Positions 4,941 through 8,082 of a DNA stretch of 8,082 bases are shown one piece after another; the first letter of the stretch is position 1, and every line of letters begins with the position of its first letter. A program made the position numbers and the translations under genes. Location of the stretch: the NCBI GenBank assembly GCA_023458355.1, contig JAEWZS010000200.1:1-8082 (forward strand), written 5' to 3'. A model generated the notes under the pieces. It did no database searches, was not told where the DNA came from, and saw only the letters and a list, made by a program, of their open reading frames with translations. This DNA comes from Bacillota bacterium (lineage in GTDB: Bacteria > Bacillota > Clostridia > Christensenellales > CAG-138).

Positions 4941-6199
4941 CAGTCTTCCTCTCGCCGTATGCGTGCGCCGACACGCTCGAGCATGTGCTCCAACCCTTCG
5001 TACCCTCTGTCTATGAGTTCCGCGTTCATCACGATTGTTTCGCCCTGTGCGGCAAGCCCTGCAATGGTTAAAGCAGCTCCTCCGCGCAGATCGCGCGCAT
5101 ATACCTGCGCACCCGTTAGCTTTTTTACGCCGCGAATAACAACCGTGCGATCCTTCTGGGTGAATACCGCACCCATGCGTGCAAGCTCCGCAGCGTGCTT
5201 AAAGCGGCCTTCAAATACATTCTCCACCACCACGCTCGTTCCTTCCGCCAGGGTGCACAATGCGAAAAACTGTGCCTGCATATCCGTCGGGAAACCCGGG
5301 TACGGAAGCGTTTCAATAAGCTTAACTTCCCTTAGCCTATCGGGTGCCTTCAAAGTGAGACTGTCTTCGTCACACAGCATAATACAGCCGGCTTCTCGAA
5401 GCTTTGCGATAACCGAGGCCATATGCACGCTTTGCACATTATAAAGCGTAATCTCCCCGCCCGTAATCGCCGCTGCGCAAAGCATGGTGCCGGCCACGAT
5501 ACGGTCAGGGATGATGGTATGCTCTACCGCCTTTGTAGGCTTCGTGCTTCCAACAATCGTAACGTCCGAGGTACCGGCACCGGAAACCTCAAAACCCATA
5601 GCGCACAAAAGTTTTTCAAGATCCACGATTTCCGGCTCTCGAGCGGCGTTGTGGATAACGGTTTCCCCTTGTGCCCGTACTGCTCCCATGATGATGTTTT
5701 CCGTAGCACCTACGCTCGGATAATCGAGGTGTATCTCTGCACCCTTCATGTTTCTGCCGTCGCAGATAATCTGCCCGTGCTCCTCGGTGATGTTCACCCC
5801 AAGCATGGATAGCCCCTTTAAGTGAAGGTCAATCGGCCGATGACCGATCTCGCATCCACCCGGATAGGTGCACACCGCCCTTTTAAACCGCCCGAGAAGC
5901 GGCCCTAGCGTAAAAATCGACGATCGTAACTCCTTGGAGGTACGGTGCGGCATGATGAAGCTGTGAGCCGGTTCGGGGTTGATTCGTACTATGTTGTCTT
6001 CTCTCACCCATTTTGCGCCTAGTGCAGCTAGGATGCTGAGCATGTTCTCTACATCTCGAAGCCAGGGGCAATCGGACAAAACGATTTCCTTATCCGAAAG
6101 CAAGCTGGCCGCGAGGATGGGCAGTGCCGCATTTTTCGCGCCGGAAACACGCAGGCTTCCTTGGAGCGGGCGCCCGCCCGAGACGATAAACCTTGCCAT
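4940..6199 (-). CDS. murA: UDP-N-acetylglucosamine 1-carboxyvinyltransferase MurA
   Basis: Cytoplasmic enzyme that transfers enolpyruvate from phosphoenolpyruvate to UDP-GlcNAc, the first committed step of peptidoglycan synthesis. Length 419 is standard. Visible residues: substrate-binding KNA at 22-24, Arg92 in LRSSIFTLGPL, and the catalytic loop PGGCEIGHRPIDLHL with Cys116 (equivalent to E. coli Cys115) and Arg121. Asp306 in GFPTDMQAQF is the general base, and the late family block ENVFEGRFKHAAELARMGA and RDLRGGAAL are present. Cys at the catalytic site predicts fosfomycin sensitivity of this enzyme. The start is clear: GGAGGAG lies 6 bases before the ATG. It follows ftsW by 50 bases and overlaps ftsQ by one base. 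Many Firmicutes carry two MurA copies; I cannot say which paralogue this is. Confidence 0.98.
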   Translation of the reverse strand: MARFIVSGGRPLQGSLRVSGAKNAALPILAASLLSDKEIVLSDCPWLRDVENMLSILAALGAKWVREDNIVRINPEPAHSFIMPHRTSKELRSSIFTLGPLLGRFKRAVCTYPGGCEIGHRPIDLHLKGLSMLGVNITEEHGQIICDGRNMKGAEIHLDYPSVGATENIIMGAVRAQGETVIHNAAREPEIVDLEKLLCAMGFEVSGAGTSDVTIVGSTKPTKAVEHTIIPDRIVAGTMLCAAAITGGEITLYNVQSVHMASVIAKLREAGCIMLCDEDSLTLKAPDRLREVKLIETLPYPGFPTDMQAQFFALCTLAEGTSVVVENVFEGRFKHAAELARMGAVFTQKDRTVVIRGVKKLTGAQVYARDLRGGAALTIAGLAAQGETIVMNAELIDRGYEGLEHMLERVGARIRREED

Positions 6200-6249
6200 G
6201 CAAAACTCCTCCCGTACAATAATTCTATGCGGGCAGGAGATGTAACGTT

Positions 6250-7389
6250 CTACTGAGGCTCAAGATTTCTGGATATATTCAACAATATACCAAATGCGGC
6301 GAGAAAAATAAGCAAAGAAGTCCCTCCGTGGCTTACGAGCGGGAGCGTTTGCCCGGTGGGAGGTATGGAGCTTGTAGCGACACCGATGTTGATTGCAGCC
6401 TGCAGCGCTACGACGCTAGTAATACCTGCAGCAAGAAGCGAGCCGAAACGATCCTTGCATTTAATAGCAATACGCAAGCCGCGGTATGTGATAAACGTGT
6501 ACATGGACACAACGAATGTACACCCTATAAAGCCCAGTTCCTCGCCGATGATGGAAAATATAAAGTCGCTCTCCCCATATGGTAAAAACAAAAGCTTCTG
6601 CCGGCTGAAGTTGAGCCCTTGCCCGAACAAGCCTCCGGACCCGAGCGCATAAAGCGACTGTCTAAGCTGATAGCCGTCACCCTTGTCGGTGTTCCACGGG
6701 TCGGTGAAAATCATAAGCCTTGCCCATTGGTAAGGCTGCGCTTTCGCAAGCAAAAGTACCGCCGGTACCGCCAGCAGCGCCATGATCAACAGATATTTAA
6801 GCGGTGCACCTCCCACATAGAGCATTACCATACCGGTCGCCACGAATATAATCGTCATAGAAAGATTGGGTTGCAAAAGCAGGAGCACCGCGACCACTGC
6901 CATAATGATGAGCATGGGTGCGATGCCGTGCGCAAGGCTTCCCATGCGTTTTGGGTGTCGCGACATGAACGACGCCATATACAGCACAAGTACAAATTTG
7001 GCAAACTCCGAGGGTTGGAATGCGATACTCGTGCCCGGTATTTTAAGCCAGCGCTGCGATTCGTTCTTCTCCTGGCCCAAAACAAGAACCAGCACAAGAA
7101 GCAACACTACCCCGATAAGACCTACTACACGAAGTTTTTCGATGTGACGGTAGTTGAGGCGTGATAGTATATACAGCATAGCGAGCCCTGCGCCGCAGTA
7201 CATGGCCTGGCTTTTCAGGTAGTAAAAACCGTCGCCCTTATAGGTGTGAGCGTAATAATAGCTTGATGAAAACAGCATCACAAGACCAAACGCGCAAAGC
7301 ACGACAATCGCCACAAGCAGTGGAAAATCCAAATGCCCGGGCGTATAAAGCGGCTTTTTAAGTTCCGTCTGCGCGCTCGCTGCCTTCAC
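6250..7389 (-). CDS. ftsW: SEDS-family peptidoglycan glycosyltransferase, FtsW/SpoVE type
   Basis: Integral membrane lipid II polymerase that works with a class B penicillin-binding protein at the septum, or at the spore cortex if it is a SpoVE. The 379 residues hold about ten membrane helices. SEDS motifs are all visible: FSSS at 40-43, FQPSEFAKF (124-132), LQPNLS (172-177), LPYGESDFIFSIIGEELG (269-286) with the probable catalytic Asp275, and GQTLPLVSHGGTS (346-358). The start is GTG at 7389; a TAG lies seven codons upstream, so no earlier start exists. Its ribosome binding site is poor: a run of six G lies about 13 bases away. Between murD and this gene, 7411-7442 contains two mutually exclusive small stem pairings that might affect its translation. 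FtsW and SpoVE cannot be separated from sequence alone. murG, usually next, is absent. Confidence 0.93.
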   Translation of the reverse strand: MKAASAQTELKKPLYTPGHLDFPLLVAIVVLCAFGLVMLFSSSYYYAHTYKGDGFYYLKSQAMYCGAGLAMLYILSRLNYRHIEKLRVVGLIGVVLLLVLVLVLGQEKNESQRWLKIPGTSIAFQPSEFAKFVLVLYMASFMSRHPKRMGSLAHGIAPMLIIMAVVAVLLLLQPNLSMTIIFVATGMVMLYVGGAPLKYLLIMALLAVPAVLLLAKAQPYQWARLMIFTDPWNTDKGDGYQLRQSLYALGSGGLFGQGLNFSRQKLLFLPYGESDFIFSIIGEELGFIGCTFVVSMYTFITYRGLRIAIKCKDRFGSLLAAGITSVVALQAAINIGVATSSIPPTGQTLPLVSHGGTSLLIFLAAFGILLNISRNLEPQ

Positions 7390-7450
7390 GCTCTGATTTT
7401 GTCCCCCCTAGTAAGGTTTTCGAAGGAGCCGAATCCCCTTACGCCTTAAA

Positions 7451-8082
7451 TTAAATACGCATTACAGCTTTTTTGAATTCGCGTCCTCGTTCCTCATAAT
7501 CCGAAAAAATACCCCAGCTCGCCGCTGCCGGCGAAAGAAGCACGGTATCACCTTCGCATGTAAGCGCTTTAGCCTCCCTTAAAAGCGCATCGAGATCGCC
7601 TTCAAAGGTATGTACATTCGTGTACCCCGCTCGTTTTGCCGCATCCATTATGGCAGGAACATTAATTCCCGATGCGATCACCGCCTTTATTTTTCCGTCA
7701 AACGCTTGAAACAGCGGTAGAAAATCGCTCTTTTTATCGTAATTGCCTACGCCAAGAAGCAGCACTGTCGGCCTTGTCATCGCCTGCACGGCCTTGATGG
7801 TGGAATCGGGGTTGGTGCCTTTTGAGTCGTTGATGTATTGAACGCCGCCAACCTCTCGCACAAACTCTATGCGGTGCTCCACACCCTTGAAGCTCTTAAG
7901 GCCTTCGCAAACTTTTACGGGATTAAGCCCCATGCAAAGCCCCAGCGATGCAGCGCAAAGCGCATTTTGCACATTGTGCGCGCCGGGAATTTTCAGTTCG
8001 CTTACATGGATGAGCGGTATCTTATTGCCGTCAAAGCACCATACCATCCGCCCTTCTTGTAAGAACATGCCCTCCTTAAGCT
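7451..8082 (-). CDS. murD: UDP-N-acetylmuramoyl-L-alanine--D-glutamate ligase MurD (C-terminal part, runs off the right edge)
   Basis: ATP-dependent cytoplasmic ligase that adds D-glutamate to UDP-MurNAc-L-alanine. About 210 residues are visible: the end of the central ATPase domain and the whole C-terminal domain. Motifs: IPGAHNVQNALCAA (the Mur ligase HNxxN block), HRIEFV, INDSKGTNPDST (with the Lys and Asp of the family DSKxTN motif), LLLGVGNYDKKSDF, and the closing LSPAAASWGIFSDYEERGREFK. The frame stays open to the edge, so the ATG at 8068 is internal and not the start. The family GGxDK motif reads GVGNYDKK here, with about two extra residues, a mild oddity. It ends with TAA, 61 bases before ftsW. 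mraY and murF would be expected further upstream. Confidence 0.96.
   Translation of the reverse strand, partial: LKEGMFLQEGRMVWCFDGNKIPLIHVSELKIPGAHNVQNALCAASLGLCMGLNPVKVCEGLKSFKGVEHRIEFVREVGGVQYINDSKGTNPDSTIKAVQAMTRPTVLLLGVGNYDKKSDFLPLFQAFDGKIKAVIASGINVPAIMDAAKRAGYTNVHTFEGDLDALLREAKALTCEGDTVLLSPAAASWGIFSDYEERGREFKKAVMRI

Noticed and set aside
4848..5444. Plus-strand open frame of 198 codons opposite ftsQ and murA
   Set aside because: Composition follows the antisense of murA codons, and it spans the end of murA and the start of ftsQ with no sign of its own initiation.
6619..7164. Plus-strand open frame of 181 codons
   Set aside because: Shadow of the SEDS gene: its Arg/His-rich product is what the antisense of hydrophobic codons gives.
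1..8082. CRISPR array, tRNA or rRNA genes, insertion-sequence transposase
   Set aside because: No regularly spaced repeats, no cloverleaf or rRNA-like segments, and no transposase motifs were seen in reading both strands.

Overview
The window is the 3' half of a division and cell-wall (dcw) cluster from a spore-forming Firmicute. The likely group is Clostridia or a neighbour with mid-50s to 60% GC in its core genes. All the clear genes lie on the minus strand. In transcription order they are murD (3' part only), a SEDS glycosyltransferase of the FtsW/SpoVE type, murA, ftsQ (divIB), ftsA and ftsZ. After these come a strong intrinsic terminator, a small uncharacterised cysteine-containing gene, a gene-poor stretch, and the 5' end of spoIIGA running off the left edge. 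spoIIGA directly downstream of ftsAZ is a hallmark of endospore formers, and sigE would be expected just outside the window.

Region by region: 8082-7451 holds the C-terminal half of MurD. 7389-6250 holds the ten-helix lipid II polymerase. 6199-4940 holds MurA. 4940-4017 holds FtsQ/DivIB, whose start overlaps the murA stop by one base. 3891-2695 holds FtsA after a 125-base spacer that contains a weak promoter and a small palindrome. 2683-1436 holds FtsZ, whose ribosome binding site is built into the ftsA stop codon. 1420-1388 is the terminator. 1359-853 is the unknown gene. 852-335 holds a perfect hairpin, the broken remains of a plus-strand gene that reads like the C-terminal half of a TetR/AcrR regulator, and the probable spoIIGA promoter. 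334-1 is spoIIGA.

Functionally, MurA and MurD make cytoplasmic peptidoglycan precursors, the SEDS protein polymerises lipid II at the membrane, FtsQ/DivIB bridges to the periplasmic-side divisome, and FtsA tethers FtsZ filaments to the membrane. SpoIIGA is the membrane protease that activates pro-sigma-E after the asymmetric septum forms, so the order links septation to sporulation. The part that departs from an ordinary dcw cluster is 350-1360. It is visibly AT-richer than both flanks and separates ftsZ from spoIIGA with an unknown gene and a decayed regulator. murG is also missing from its usual place next to ftsW. I see no sign of a wholly new multi-gene system here.
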